In this document: one piece after another, positions 32,336-45,300 of the stretch
How positions within the stretch are numbered: the first letter of the stretch is position 1
How the letters are laid out: each line of letters starts with the position of its first letter
From: Diphasiastrum complanatum
Taxonomy: Eukaryota; Streptophyta; Lycopodiopsida; Lycopodiales; Lycopodiaceae
Length of the DNA: 64,000 nt
Direction of reading: 5' to 3'
Assembly (NCBI GenBank): GCA_029204225.1
Contig: CM055092.1
Coordinates: 43,758,433 to 43,822,432 of the forward strand
Translations under genes and position numbers: made by a program
Notes under the pieces: generated by a model
Told to the model about the DNA's origin: nothing
Databases searched by the model: none
The model's input: the letters and a program-made list of their open reading frames with translations, nothing else

Positions 32336-32338
32336 GAT

Positions 32339-32350
32339 TGGTATCAGAGC
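32339..32350 (+). promoter_or_regulatory. Primer-binding site of element C
   Basis: TGGTATCAGAGC, initiator tRNA-Met type. Confidence 0.9.
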
Positions 32351-32459
32351 GAAGTGTTTTTGGGTTACTAGAGTCCAGGATATATAGGAACCTAATGCAT
32401 TCTTGTTTTTCCAGAGCTAGTTCATATTTTGTCTGTGTAATCTCTGTTCCTCGATTATA

Positions 32460-34785
32460 ATGGAAGGTTCAACCTCAGAGATCCGTCTGATCAACAAGTT
32501 CAACGGAAGTGATTTCCACATGTGGAAATTCAAGATGAGGATGATCTTAATCGAGAATGACCTATCGGGGTACGTAAATGGTTCAATGGCCAGATCGGCA
32601 GAATTTGAATTGCTCCCAACATGAGAAGCAAAGGATGGCAAAGCACTTGCCATTGTATCCTTGAATCTGAAAGATACTCAAATTGCTCACGTATCAAACA
32701 ACACCACCTCCAAAGAAGCATGTGATATCCTAACAAGTATTTGCGAGACTTCAGATGTATCGACTCGTCTCTTTCTGAGAAAGAAGGTGCTCAAACTCAA
32801 AATGAGCAAAGGCACCTCAGTCAGTGATCATCTAAACGAGTTCAAATAGTTGCTAAACCAACTTTCTGCAATAGGTTCCCCTATATCAGAAGAAGACTCA
32901 ACGATGTCTCTTCTTGCTAGTCTTCCATCCTCCTACAATAATCTAGTATTGCTTTTGATCAATACTCCTGCGATGTCTCTTCAGAAACTGATAGCAAGTC
33001 TTTTGCAAGAAGAAGTACGGAGGAAAAGCCTATCCATAATGAGTACCAAGTCAATGGCATTGTACTCTAATAAGCATCAATCCAAGAAGAAGAATTTCAA
33101 GGACAAGAAGACAAAGGTAGAGCATCCAGATTCAACGTAACAACAACAACAACAACAGCACAGACAACAACAGCCATCCAAGACCAAACTCTTTTGCAGA
33201 TATTGCAAAAGATCAAATCGCGTCATTAAGGATTGTCGCATCCTCAAGCACAATGAAGCGAGGAAGAAGGCCGCAACAGCACCAAGATGGAGGTCCTGAC
33301 TCTGTCAAAAATTCCCAAGAGGATGACAAGGCACTGATGGTACAAGACCAACCAAGTAGAGATGCATGTAAATGGTATCTTGATTCAGGTGCTTCACAGT
33401 ACATGACACCATGTAAGAACCTATTTTCTACTCTCACAGCATATTCAAAATACATTTTCTTCGGCGACTCAAGTTCACACAAGGTTGAAGGCCAAGGCTC
33501 CATTCGACTTCAGTTCCAGCATCACTAGGCAGTTAGATGGTGTACTTTATGTACCCAATTTAACAAAGAACTTATTGTCTATTAGCAAGATCACTGATCA
33601 AGGCTATAGAGCTTTGTTTACTGCTAGTCGATGTATTATTTTTGATGAGAATTCTAATGAAATGTTCTCTGCACACAGAGAAGGAAATTTGTATATCTTG
33701 AGTCATGATTATGCACTTTCTGTGAGTAACTCTGATGCTCATGTTTGGCATCAAAGACTAGGTCATTTAAACATGTGTTCAATCTTGTACATGCATCATA
33801 ACAAATTGGTCAAGGATATGAATATCAACGCTGTCACCACAACTAATCAAACTATTTGTGAAAAACAACCTAGAACAAAATTTCCAAGAGGACAAGTCAG
33901 GAGAGCGAAGTCCATTATGTCACTGATTCACAGTGACTTATGTGGTCCCATGAGCATACCCTCTTTGGGTCAAGCTCTATATTTTATCACATTCATTGAT
34001 GACTACTCCCGGTTCACCAGAATTATATTCATAAAGAACAAGTTAGAAGCATTCAATTGCTTCAAAGAATTCAAGCAATATGCTGAAAATCAGACTGATC
34101 AGAGAATCAAGGCCTTGTGGTCTGATTCAGGGGGAGAGTACCTATCAAATGAAATGGTGGACTACTTATCATCATGTGGCATGCAGCATCAGTTCATAGC
34201 TAGCTACACTCCACAGTAGAATGGCATAGTTGAGCGAAAGAACCGAACACTATTGAAAGTTGCACGATCCATGACTGTCAACGCTCAACTACCCAAGAAT
34301 TTTTGGGCTGAAGCAATTTCTACAGCCTGCTATCTACAAAATTATTCCAACATGAAGGCAGTCGACTCCAAGACATCGTTTGAAGCCTACTATGGCTTTC
34401 CAAAAAGCGAGATACTGTATCACTCTCATCATGTGAAGCTGAGTACAAGACACTCACTACAACAACAAAGGAAGTGTTTTGGATCAAGAGGTTACTAGTG
34501 GAACTAAAGATAATCTTGGAAGAGGATTCACCTATGATCATGTGTGACAACATTTCAGCCCAAGCCCTTGCCAACAACCCAATATTCCATGCAAGGAGCA
34601 AGCATATCGAAGTTGCACATCACTTCATGAGAGAGAAGCTCATTGGAGGGGAAATCAATTTGGAGCACATCGACACATCATCTTGCATTGTTGATATGCT
34701 CACCAAACCTTTGAGCAAAAGTTCCTTCATCAAGCATAGAGCCAATCTTGGAGTTATACCAAGATCCATGTTCAAATCAATATAG
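32460..34785 (+). pseudogene. Broken gag-pol of copia element C, RT deleted
   Basis: ATG 32460-32462 begins a Gag with FNGSDFHMWKFKMR. Stops interrupt it (for example near 32622, 32847 and 33138, the last before a CAA-rich stretch). The zinc knuckle reads C.YCKRSNRVIKDC, so the histidine ligand is replaced by Arg. The protease keeps WYLDSGASQYMT. A frame change near 33500 leads into pre-integrase WHQRLGHLN and integrase motifs IHSDLCGP, SDSGGEY and NGIVERKNRT (stop at about 34217 just before). After KTSFEAYYGFPKSE at about 34410 the text jumps directly to RNase H (SLSSCEAEYKTL, HARSKHIEVAHH), removing the whole RT. The C-terminus resembles element A rather than the Gag part, so recombination between families is possible. 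Confidence 0.9.
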
Positions 34786-34802
34786 ATTATTTTTAGGAGG
34801 AG

Positions 34803-35455
34803 TGTTAATATTGGAAAAACAAATCATATTGATTTCTTGGCTTGCTACTAATGTTGTACCATGCATGTAGCTTATAAATGCAAAATGCCAAGTTTGGCCT
34901 ACATAGAACTCGAGCTACATGGAGTTTGAAGAATACAACTTGCATATAGTTTGTAGACATAGAATTGGCAAATTCATGCTTGTAGAAACTCGTGGCAATT
35001 CACATGCATTGATTGTAAGTGATCCATAGTGACATGCAAGGCATGCACAAAGTATAGTTACAAGCAAGAACACAGATCAAAGACTCAATTTCTCAAACAG
35101 GGACTGACATCTCAGACGTATACATACAGTTCTATCAATGATTGTGCTAGACTGTACCAAATGTAGACATTATTCGAGTGCCAAAAAGAAAGTGCTCGCG
35201 ACAGACGAATAAGATGATTTTAAGACAGTTCTTTAGAGCATATTTACGAACATACAACAAATGACTGTAACGTGCTAGAGAGTCTGTCTAACTAGAGAGT
35301 AATTCATGTCATGCAGTAGAGATTGCTAGTAGACTCAGGATCACTCACACTAAACAGTGTGGAGAACAAAAATAAGAGAGAATAATCCTCAACACTCTAT
35401 TCACTTCTTTAACCTCTCACAAATACATAAACTCTTCCTCTCTAGATGATAAAGA
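34803..35455 (+). mobile_element. 3' LTR start of element C's downstream partner
   Basis: A purine tract (AGGAGGAG) precedes TGTTAATATTGG at 34803, the expected 3' LTR start. The sequence that follows does not resemble the LTR in front of element C, so the two ends come from different families. The 3' end is uncertain; the 102-bp array begins near 35496. Confidence 0.55.
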
Positions 35456-35495
35456 CTGAAGCGTGTGATCAATATATGTTCTACGGAGTGCTGGT

Positions 35496-36010
35496 TGCAT
35501 CGTGGTGGGCCCATGAATGCCGTGGCATGTATAAGTTGTCTAGATGACAACACCATGGATGTTTGTTGGTATCATCAACTCATGTATACTTCTTGGTTGC
35601 AGGGTGGTAGGCCCATGAATGCCATGGCATCTATACCTTGTCTAGATTGTAGTGTCATGGATGTTTCAACACATGGATGCTTCTTGGTTGCATGGTGGTG
35701 GGTGGCCCATAAACAGCAAGGCATCTATACCTTGTCTAGATGGCAACTTCATGAACGTTTGTTGGTATTATCAACTCATGGATGGTAGTGTCATGGATGT
35801 TTGTTGGTATTATCAACACATGGATGCTTCTTGGTTGCATGGTGGTGTGGGGCCCATGAACACCAAGGCATTTATACCTTGCCTAGATGGCAACTTCATG
35901 AATGTGCTGGTATTATCAACTCATGGATGGTTCTTGGTTGGGCCCATGAATGCCATGGCATCTATACCTTGTCCAGATGGCAGTGCCATGGATGTTTGTC
36001 AGCATTATCC
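35496..36010 (+). repeat. 102-bp tandem repeat, about five units
   Basis: GGGCCC-type unit starts lie at 35507, 35609, 35703, 35850 and 35940. The first spacing is exactly 102; later ones are 94, 147 and 90 through internal deletion and duplication. Same consensus and orientation as the array at 29337-29530. Long plus-strand frames carry the repeated peptide pattern PMNA.ASIPCLD...MDVCWYYQLMD.SWL, with frame changes where units are not multiples of three. Confidence 0.92.
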
Positions 36011-36784
36011 AGCCTTGTAGTTTGAGGGTCTATCATGAAAGTTTGATATACCATTTGACTTTCAGATTTTGAATGATGTTTGATAGTTTAGAGATGGATA
36101 CGAATTTTAAAGATGAGCCACCAAATTCGAAGGGCTTAAAGCTGAATATTAAATGTGAAATTTTGTTCTTAGATTTTTTCTGAAGTTTCAAGTGATGTGT
36201 ATAATATATTTATTGCAAATCTATACGCGTAAAAAAAAATACTTTCATATAATCAAATTTCCACACATAATTTGGCTTCTTTCCAAAAATTATGCAACCA
36301 ATGGATCCTATGATAGAATTTATCAGATCACTTCACTCCCCCTTTTGAAAGAAATTATCCAATATCTATAAAAGTTAGTTGGAGAGATGATATAAGAAAA
36401 TATCTAAATCCATAAAAAGTCAATAATAAGTGTCTTCCACAAATGATTCACTCCATTATAAACAAAACTTTCCTTCCAAACATTTCCAATCCGAGTGACA
36501 GTAACTACCATCCAATTGAAATACGGCCATGCATAAAAGACAAACTAGGTTTAAGAAATTGAAACACAATTACTCTAGGATTTATTTGAACTCCAAGCCT
36601 TATTCATACAAGGATTTTTAACAAATTTTATGTAACTAAATTTTTTTGACAAAAAGTACAAAAGGCAATCGAAATTGATATACTTTTTGATTCCTAATGT
36701 CACTAATTCAATGTCAGACTGGCATGCTGAGCACATGACATCAATCAGGAAACATCACTACAAAATGTTTTATGTAAAAATGAA
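36011..36784. other. AT-rich spacer, nothing recognised
   Basis: No coding motif or repeat recognised between the tandem array and the right arm. Confidence 0.4.
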
Positions 36785-38338
36785 CTTACAAGGCTCCACC
36801 CTCATCTAATAATGCAGTAAAGCAGACCAAGTCATGAACAAATCAAAATTGATAACATCAAATGTTGCATCGCATATAAGATCCAACACTATAGACAAAT
36901 GCATACATCTTCAAAAAATGATCCTAAAACTCATCAAAATTTTGTTTTAACAAAAATGAAAAGAATTTTTATCTCTAAATCGATAAATGGATGTTCTTGT
37001 TTTTTTAAGTTATATTGACTTCTTGGGAGACATAATAGCTAAGTTTATGTACCTATACACTCATGGCTAATGATTGTCACCTTTCTTATTATCTAGCATG
37101 GTTACAAGCAAGCTTAAAAGTCTCACATTTTGGTGCAATATGGGCATTGTCACCACTTTCCATGTTGTCCATTTTGTGCTCATGTCTTTTTTTTTCTACA
37201 TGTGGCCATAAAAACAAAACAAACCAAAATAAAATACCTATGCTAGTGTTAATGGACGAAATAATGTTTACACCTCTCCCAATTATAAAGATTATCGGCA
37301 AGTTAATTCTTCAAGCCACGATTGAGGACTGACAAGATTATGAGATATAAGTTCCATCAACTCACATCGTACATAAATGGATGGTCGAGATTGAGTTTCA
37401 GACCACTATTACCTATGGCATAATGACATGACCTAATTTTGATCTACAAATCTGATTGGCTCAACCCTGAAAATAAGAATCACTCATGGATAAAATCTTC
37501 AAAAAACAAGGATTTTTTCTTATAGAACTTAAAAAATTATGTCATCCAATGACATTCGTGGACCTAACATACTTTGAGTAAGATGTTCTTGACACACATA
37601 CAACTTAATAATTTGTGTTTATTAACACATTGTAGGAAATAATAGCTTATCCTCTTGTCTTGTTGTTGACATGGTGAGGACTTATCATTATATCCCTCCA
37701 ATATGCCTCCAATCACACATTATGTAGTCCATAATATGCAAAGGAGTGAGCATGATCAAGCTTAGTATGTGATCACAAGAATCTATAGAAGTTACAATTT
37801 GAGATATCTGCCAAACTTCATAGTTTCATATTAGTAGCTTGATGAGAGGATAAGCTAAATTTGCATAATATGCAAAGGATTTCAACAATATCATACTTAA
37901 AAGGTAGTTAAGAGAATCTTCTAAAAGTTAAATCAAGATAATTTTTCAAACCCCATACAAGAGGAATCTATATATTCATGTTCAATTTACGAGAGATAAG
38001 TGATCATGTTTTTCTAGTTCAAAAAGGTACAAAATTCGAATAGAACTAGAAGGAGAACTATCATAAGAGTTTGAAATGACAAATGTTGGAGAAGCACGTT
38101 ATTGCATAAGAATAAAAAATTTTGAAAAAGAAAAAAATAATTTTCATGACCAACACAAACATCTATAAGGTATTCTAGAAAATTATGATACAGATGGCTA
38201 CAAATCTATCAATGTTCTATGGATCATAGACTTCAAAGTGTCAAAAGACATGCTTCTTATTGGCATTGCCCAATAGGTTGGAATGGAAAATATTTAATAC
38301 CTCACTAATAGGTGCATTAATATATGCCATGGTATGTA
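36785..38338 (+). repeat. Right arm of the long inverted duplication
   Basis: Reverse-complement counterpart of 27883-29310, about 125 bp longer through indels. Its last 350 bp are coding-derived copia RT (FEMTNVGEA.YC.RI, then GALIYAMVC..PNIS), which continues rightward as element E beyond the end of the match. Confidence 0.88.
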
Positions 38339-38840
38339 TTGAACCTAATATCTCTTATTTAATAAGTGTGTTGAGTCATTTTCTAACTAATCCTAGTACA
38401 CTCCACTAGAAATATTTGAAGATGATAGTTAGATATATCAAAGGGGCAACCAACTATGTTTGCATTTGATGGGAAATAGATTCAAAATACATTTTATAAT
38501 TGATAAGATACATAGAGTTTGATTGGAAAGGCAATACTAAAATAGGAAAATCAATATCAAATATTTTTTGATGGTAAGAGGAATAATATTTTGGAATAGT
38601 TGAAAGAAAAAAAATTGTTTCGCTACACTTGATAGAAGCAAAATATGTCACAACATTTTCAGCAAGTTGAAAAGCCATTAGCTCAAACATTGTTGCAAAA
38701 TATGACTGTACATCAAGTCCCAACAATGACCATATTTCATGACAGTAAAACTTGTATACCTCTAGCATTAATCCCAAGATTTCATTCATGGACAAAAAAT
38801 ATCAAAATTAGTCATCATTTTCTAAGGAAAAAGACGGATG
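37990..38840 (+). pseudogene. Copia element E, RT and RNase H relic (left half)
   Basis: Fragments in copia order: FEMTNVGEA.YC.RI (RT thumb), YAMVC..PNIS, VLSHFLTNPSTLHWKYLKMIVRYIKGATNY, EAKYVT, DSKTCIPLALIPRFHSWTKNIKISHHFLRKKTD. The RNase H frame is cut at 38840 by element D and resumes at 50405. Many stops are present. Confidence 0.85.
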
Positions 38841-39096
38841 TGTCAACAATCAGATATGCAACATCAAGCATTCACCATAAGCAATCACCAACACACAATA
38901 TCACTTTATCACACTAACTTCATATTGAATGTAAAATGTACATATAAAACTCTGATAGAGAGAGAGAGAAACCTTAGGAGTAGACTACTGGACTAGCCTA
39001 CGGCTAGTTACAGCTGGTAATAGTTGTCAATAATAAAGTACATTGTGAACAGTAACTAAGAAGTGTAACAATGAAGTTTATCATTGATTTCTAACA
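38841..39096 (-). repeat. 3' LTR of element D
   Basis: TG...CA type, 256 bp, preceded on the minus strand by the purine tract TTGAGGGAAAG. Lacks about 20 bases present in the 5' copy. Confidence 0.94.
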
Positions 39097-42032
39097 CTTT
39101 CCCTCAATGATAAAATTACATTCTTCTATGCCAAAGAGACTACGAAGGTTCTCAAATTTATATTTACCTAAAGACTTAGTAAAAATATCAGCCACTTGAT
39201 TTTCAGATTTACAAAAAACTAGATCAATGGTGCCATCAATTATTTTCTCTTGAACTAAAGTGATGATGTATCTCGATGAGTTTTGTTTAAGCATGTAGAA
39301 TTGGGTTTCTAGCAAGATGGATACAACATTTGTTGTCGCAATATACAGTTGTAGGATCCACCTGTGATTGACCCAAATCAGTAAGTATCTTCATAGCCAT
39401 ATTACCTCTTGTGTAGCATTGCTAAGTGCACGCTACTCAGCTTCTATCGAAGATAAGGCTACTGTAGGTTGCTTCTTGCTGCTCCAAGAAATAGCAGTTG
39501 TACCATAGCTAAATGTATGACCACTGGTAGATCGTCTATCATCAATATTTCTTGCCCAATCAGCATATGTATAACCTACCAACATTAGGGCTTCAGACTG
39601 ATCATACTTCAAGCCAAAATTTAACGTGCCTCGAACATATCTCAAAATATGTTTAGCAGCTTTCCAATGAGTCTAACTAAGTTCTTCCATAAATTGACTT
39701 ACCACACCAATAGCATAAGCAATGTCAAGACGTGTGTGTGTCAAATAGATTAAACTGCTCACTAACTACCTGTATAAGTATGCATCAACTTTCTCGGCTT
39801 CATCAAATTTCCTCCATTGGAGTAGTTAGTGACTTGCAATCTTGCATATTGAACTTATACAATAGATCCCGTGTATACTTGCTTTGCGTAAGAATAACAT
39901 TGTCTTCCTTTTGCCAAACTTCAATACCAAGACAATAATGCATCAACCCTAAATCGCTCATGTCAAAGGTATTGGAAAGGTATGATTTGATTTCATCAAT
40001 TAAGCCCATATTACTTCCTATGATAATCAAATCATCGACATAGAGGACAACGAATACTAGACATGAGTTTTGCCTAAGAATGTAAAGATTAGGATCAACA
40101 TCACTCTTTACCATTCCTCTTCACTTGAAGTGTTCATCAATGCAAGAGTACCATGCTTGTGGCGCTTGCTTCAATCCATATATGGCTTTGTTGAGTTTAC
40201 AAACCAAATGATCTCTCCCTGGCTCAACAAACCCTTGAGGTTGCTCTAAATATACCTCTTCATCCAACACTCCACTAAGAAAGGTAGATTTGGCGTCCAT
40301 TTGCTGGATTTTCCAACCATAGAAAGCAGAAATTGCAATGATAGAATGAATAGTTACCATTTTGACTATGGGTGCAAAGGTCTCCTCAAAGTCTATACCT
40401 TCCTGCTACTCAAAACCTCTTGCAACTAGTCATGCCTTGTACTTATTGAGTTTCCCATCCACTCCATACTTCATCTTGTAGATCCCCTTACATGTGATAG
40501 GCGTCTTACCATCAGGTAGCTCAACCATGTCCCACGTTTTGTTCTTCGATATAGCCTCCATTTATGTTTCCATAGCTGCACGCCACTCCTTGTGTTCCTT
40601 TGCTTCGTTGAAAGTTCTAGGTTCTTGAGTTGTTAACATGGATCCCATTAGGGCTAGATTCATCTCTAGTCAAGCTGGAGGTTTTCGATTTCTGCTTGAT
40701 CTCCTAAGCTCTCCCTGCTCACTTGATTCGGGAGTATCTCCCTTATTAGCATCACCTGTTACTGACAAGTACCACTTAATCACTCTCCTAGGAGTCTCAT
40801 TATTAACCCTATCTTTTTCCATTGGCTCTTCCATATCAACACCAACTTCTTTCTTCACCTATACTTTAGCTTTATCATCAAAGAAATCAATTGTCAATTT
40901 TATTTGGTCATTTTGACCCATCTCATCAAAAGTAGCATCTCTGAAAATCATGATCTTTTGTGCATTTGTGTCATACATCCTGTATGCCTTGGCTCTTTCA
41001 TTGTATCCAAGGAAAATACACTTAACAGCTTTTGCATCCAGCTTCTTTCGTTTTTCATCAAGCACATGAGCGTAAGCATCACAACCAAATACCCATAAAT
41101 GAGAAACATTAGGTTTCTTTCCAGTAAAAGCTTTGTAAGGTGTCTTACCCTCCACAGACTTCGTAGGACACTGATTCAAGATATGAGTAGCTGTGTTGCA
41201 CGCTTCTGGCCAAAAAGTATTTGGCAAACCCTTGCTCTTAAGCATTGCCCTAGCCATCTCCACAATGGATTTGTTTTTCCGTTCTGCAACTCCATTCTGT
41301 TGTGGTGAATAGGGTGCAGTAGTTTGTCTCTTGATTCCCTGATCCTTGCAAAAATTTATAAACTCTGTTGAAAAATACTCATCTCCACCATCTGATCTGA
41401 GGGTCTTAATATAACAACATGTTTGTTTTTCAGCTAGAGCCTTGAACTCTCTAAACTTGGCAAAAGCATCAGATTTCTTGCTTATGAAATAAATTTAGAT
41501 ATGTCTACTATAGTCATCAATGAATGTGATGAAAACCACTAATGGACCTAGTTTGTATTGGTTCACACATATCACTGTGAACAAGATCAAGAATGCCATT
41601 GGCTCTTCTTGCTCCATCCTTGGGAAATCTCTCTCTCTATGCTATTTTCCCAAAATGCAACCATCACAAATTTTTCCTTCAAAAGAGATATCAGACAATC
41701 CAACAACTAGATTATCTCTTTTAAGAATTTGCAAGCTTTGAGCACTAATATGACCAAACCTTTGATGCCAAAGGTCACTTCGACTATCAACAATGCTTAC
41801 CATAGCTTGAGTAAAAGACCTCACATTCAATTTGTAGAGTCCATTCCCGTTGACTCTAGCTCATGTAGCAATTACTTTATAGTGATTCTTGATGTCTTTG
41901 ACAAGACATTTGTCGCTGTCAAACTCAACCTTGATTTGTTGATCAGCCATTGTCCCAACAGATAGTAGATTGTTAGCTAATCCAGGTACATATTGCACAT
42001 TGCTTATCTGCTTTATCTTTCTGCTGGCTAAC
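39097..42032 (-). pseudogene. Element D pol: end of protease region, integrase, RT and RNase H
   Basis: On the minus strand from 42032: KIKQISNVQYVPGLANNLLSVGT, WHQRFGHISAQ (pre-integrase), CDGCILGK, the integrase C-terminal part (EMARAMLKSKGLPNTFW, SHLWVFGCDAYAH, KAVKCIFLGYNE), then RT (MDAKSTFLSGVLDEEVYLEQP, IYGLKQAPQAWY, VVLYVDDLIIIG, MHYCLGIEVWQ) and RNase H (YADWA...RRSTSG, SWSSKKQPTVALSSIEAE, NQVADIFTKSLGK). Stops and frameshifts occur every few hundred bases. YVDD is intact. The order and direction fit element D; the upstream half of the gene is at 48043-49236. Confidence 0.92.
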
Positions 42033-42306
42033 ACTAAGAATTTGCTTTGCACAGGAACACGGATCATGCTACACAGTAACACAGACAGAAAATCACTCTC
42101 CTCAGCAAGCTCACATAGCAATTGTATTTCTCAAAATAAATTACACTGTACATATAGTTGTTCACTTAGGCAACCCATGCATGACCCAGGTTGCCATTGG
42201 CGGGACGCGTGTCCCGTCGACTTGCCTCGTGACGAGGCCAATTGATCCTTATCCACTGATAGGACCCACTTACAGTCACACAGTGATTCTAACTTTAATT
42301 CTAACT
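42033..42306 (-). repeat. 3' LTR of element F
   Basis: 274 bp; the minus strand has a purine tract AAGGGAGAG just before it (42307-42318). Contains a GGGAC-GCGT-GTCCC hairpin. Confidence 0.9.
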
Positions 42307-42359
42307 CTCTCCCTTAAAGTAGAGTCACTTTTTATACAGTCATATACATAGCTTTAAAG

Positions 42360-45300
42360 TCAACAAACTTTAAATACAGAAAGTTTTGATCTAAACTTAT
42401 CAAACTTTTCTTCAGTAAGTGGCTTAGTGAAAATATGTTGTTCTTCTGTGCTACAATGAACAACATGAATCTCATGACTTAGCAGCCTTTCACGTATGAA
42501 GTGATATTGAATCTCAATGTGTTTAGTTCTCGCATGGAACACTGGATTCTTTGCTAGCTGAATGCCACTCTGACTGTCGCTATGTAAAGTTGTGGGATTT
42601 TTCTACTTCATGCCAATGTCTTCCTAGATTTGTCTCAACCATATAGCTTCTTGTGCAACACTACACATTGCCTTATACTCTGCTTCTGTGGTGGAAAGAG
42701 CAATTGTAATTTGCCTCTTACTAGACCAGGAAAAGCAATTACCACAAAACTGGAATATATATCCTGTGGTGGATCTACGATCATCATAGTCACCTCCCCA
42801 GTCCGCATCCACATAGCCACACAACTCAGGTAAACTATCATGCTTCCTGTAAATCAAGCCATACTCTGAAGTACCTTTCACATAACGCAAAATGCGTTTA
42901 GCTGCCTTCCAATGCGTTTCTGTAGGTGCTGCCATAAACTGACTTACAATGCCAACAACATAGCATATATCTGGTCTAGTTGTGGTAAGGTAAATCAAGC
43001 TCCCTACTAATTGTCTATATAGAGTAGCATCAAATGACTGTGATTCATCAAGCTTAGAAAGCTTTTTACCTGGTTCAATAGGAGTGTTTACTGGTTTGCA
43101 ATCCTGCAACCTAAACCTGTGTAGTAACTCTTTGACATATTTCACCTGTGTTAAACCCACTTCATGTCCTTTTTGCCACACTTCTATTCCAAGGCAGTAA
43201 TGCATCAGGCTGAGATCCGTCATCTCAAATTGTTCCATGAGGTCTTTCTTGATTATGTCTATCATCTCTTGATTATTTCCCGTAATAATCAAGTCATCAA
43301 CATAAAGAACAATCAAAGCAACCATACCATCAAAGCATAAGACATATAGATTTGGATCAGAATGTGTTCTCACCATCCCCTTTGAACGAAAGTAGGCATC
43401 AATCCTGCTATACCACGCACGTGGTGCTTGTTTAAGACCATAAAGCGCTTTCTTCAAGCGACATACTTTATTTTCATGTCCCTTCATTACAAAGCCTTCA
43501 GGTTGATCCGTGAACACTTTTTCTTCTAACTCACCATTTAGAAAAGCAAATTTCACATCCATATGGTGCAAAGGCCAACCAAGATGTGAAGCTAAAGCAA
43601 TAAGTAGACGTAGAGTATTCTACTTACACACCAGCACAAAGGCCTTCTCATAGTCAATGCCTTTATTTTGTGCGTACCCTTTGATTATCAATCTTGCTTT
43701 GTGCTTTGCTATGCTTCCATCTGCATGGTACTTAGTTCTACATACCCATTTACAACCAATGGGTTTCTTGCCAACTGGTGGTTCTACTAAGTCCCATGTG
43801 CTATGCTTAGCAATTGACTCCATCTCCTCTCCCATGGCTTTGATCCAAATGTCATCATCCTTCGCTTCACCATAAGTCGAAGGTTCTTTGCTTTGAATAA
43901 TGCTGGATAACACAGCATAATTTGCTTCATACCTTTCAGTTAGTATCTTCTCTCTTGTTGATCTTTGTAGCTCTCCCTGGTTAGATGATCCTGAAAAGTC
44001 ATCTATATCGTGGCTCTCCATCAATCTCTCAAACCACTTAGGGAGCTTTTTGTCAGGTCATCGGCTTCCTGGTGAAAATGTATCCCACGGTACATCCTTC
44101 TCCTTGCGTTTGTCACCTGCAATTTCAATCCTTCTTGCACCAAAAGGTTTGTCCCTACCTCTCCAACCTGTTTCTTGAGGTTGAGTAGTAGTATCTTGAG
44201 ATGTATCCTCATGTTCATCACTCGGAAGGTCAATGAATGGATCATCATCAGGTGGTATTCTCACTATGCCATTTTTTCTACTGGATGTGTCTATCTTCTC
44301 AGCATCTTCGTCTTCATACATCTTAGATTCATCAAAGATAACATCTCGGCTTATATGGATTTTGTTTTCGACTGGATCAAAACATCTATAGCCCTTCACG
44401 CGATCATCATATCCTAGAAATATGCACTTGATAGCTTTTACATCAAGTTTATGTCTTTCTTCCTTAGGAATATGTACAAAGGCCTTACATCCAAAGATTC
44501 GCAAGTGGTTCACCTTTGGCTTCTTATTTGTGAATGCTTCCTCAGGTGTAATTTTTGGTATGGCAATGGTAGGACTTCTATTTTGAAGATAGACTGCCGT
44601 GCTACATGCTTCTGACCAAAAATCTTTTGGTAATTTCATCTCAGCTAGCATAGATCTGGCACTTTCCACAATCGTACGATTTTTGCGCTCAGCTACACCA
44701 TTGAGAGCAGGAGTATGAGCTTGCGTAGATTGTCTTTTAATCCCACATTGATCACAAAGATCATTGAAGTCATTAGACTTATACTCACCTCCACTATCTG
44801 ATCTTAGGACTTTGATCTTCTTACCTATCTGATTTTCGACCAAGTTTTTGAAGTTCTTGAAGTTATCAAAAGCATCTGATTTCTTCTTCAAGAAGTAGAT
44901 CCACGTCTTACGTGACATATCATCAATAAAGGTCATGAAATAGAAGGCTTTTCCTAAGGACATGGTCCTCATGGGCCCGCATAAATCTGTGTGGATTAAA
45001 TCCAGGATGTTCTTTGCTCTTGCAACATCCCCTTTATTGAATCTCTCTCGATGCTGCTTCCCATATATACAAGATTCGCACATCGATTTCAAGTGATCTT
45101 CTATTGTAGGCAGTCCTGTTACCATCTCCAATTTTCTCATCAAACTGAGGCTTCCCAAGTTCAAGTGACCAAGCCTCTTGTGCCACAACTCAATTTGCGA
45201 AGGAACGGATGACACAAGTCCATGTTGCCCCTTGATTGTGGCATTCAACCTGTACATTTTTGTATTGGGCTCTCTTACTCCATTCGCAATAACTTTGAAC

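Noticed and set aside
33130-33170. Poly-Q repeat protein
   Set aside because: A CAA run in the broken element C gag; a stop lies directly before it.
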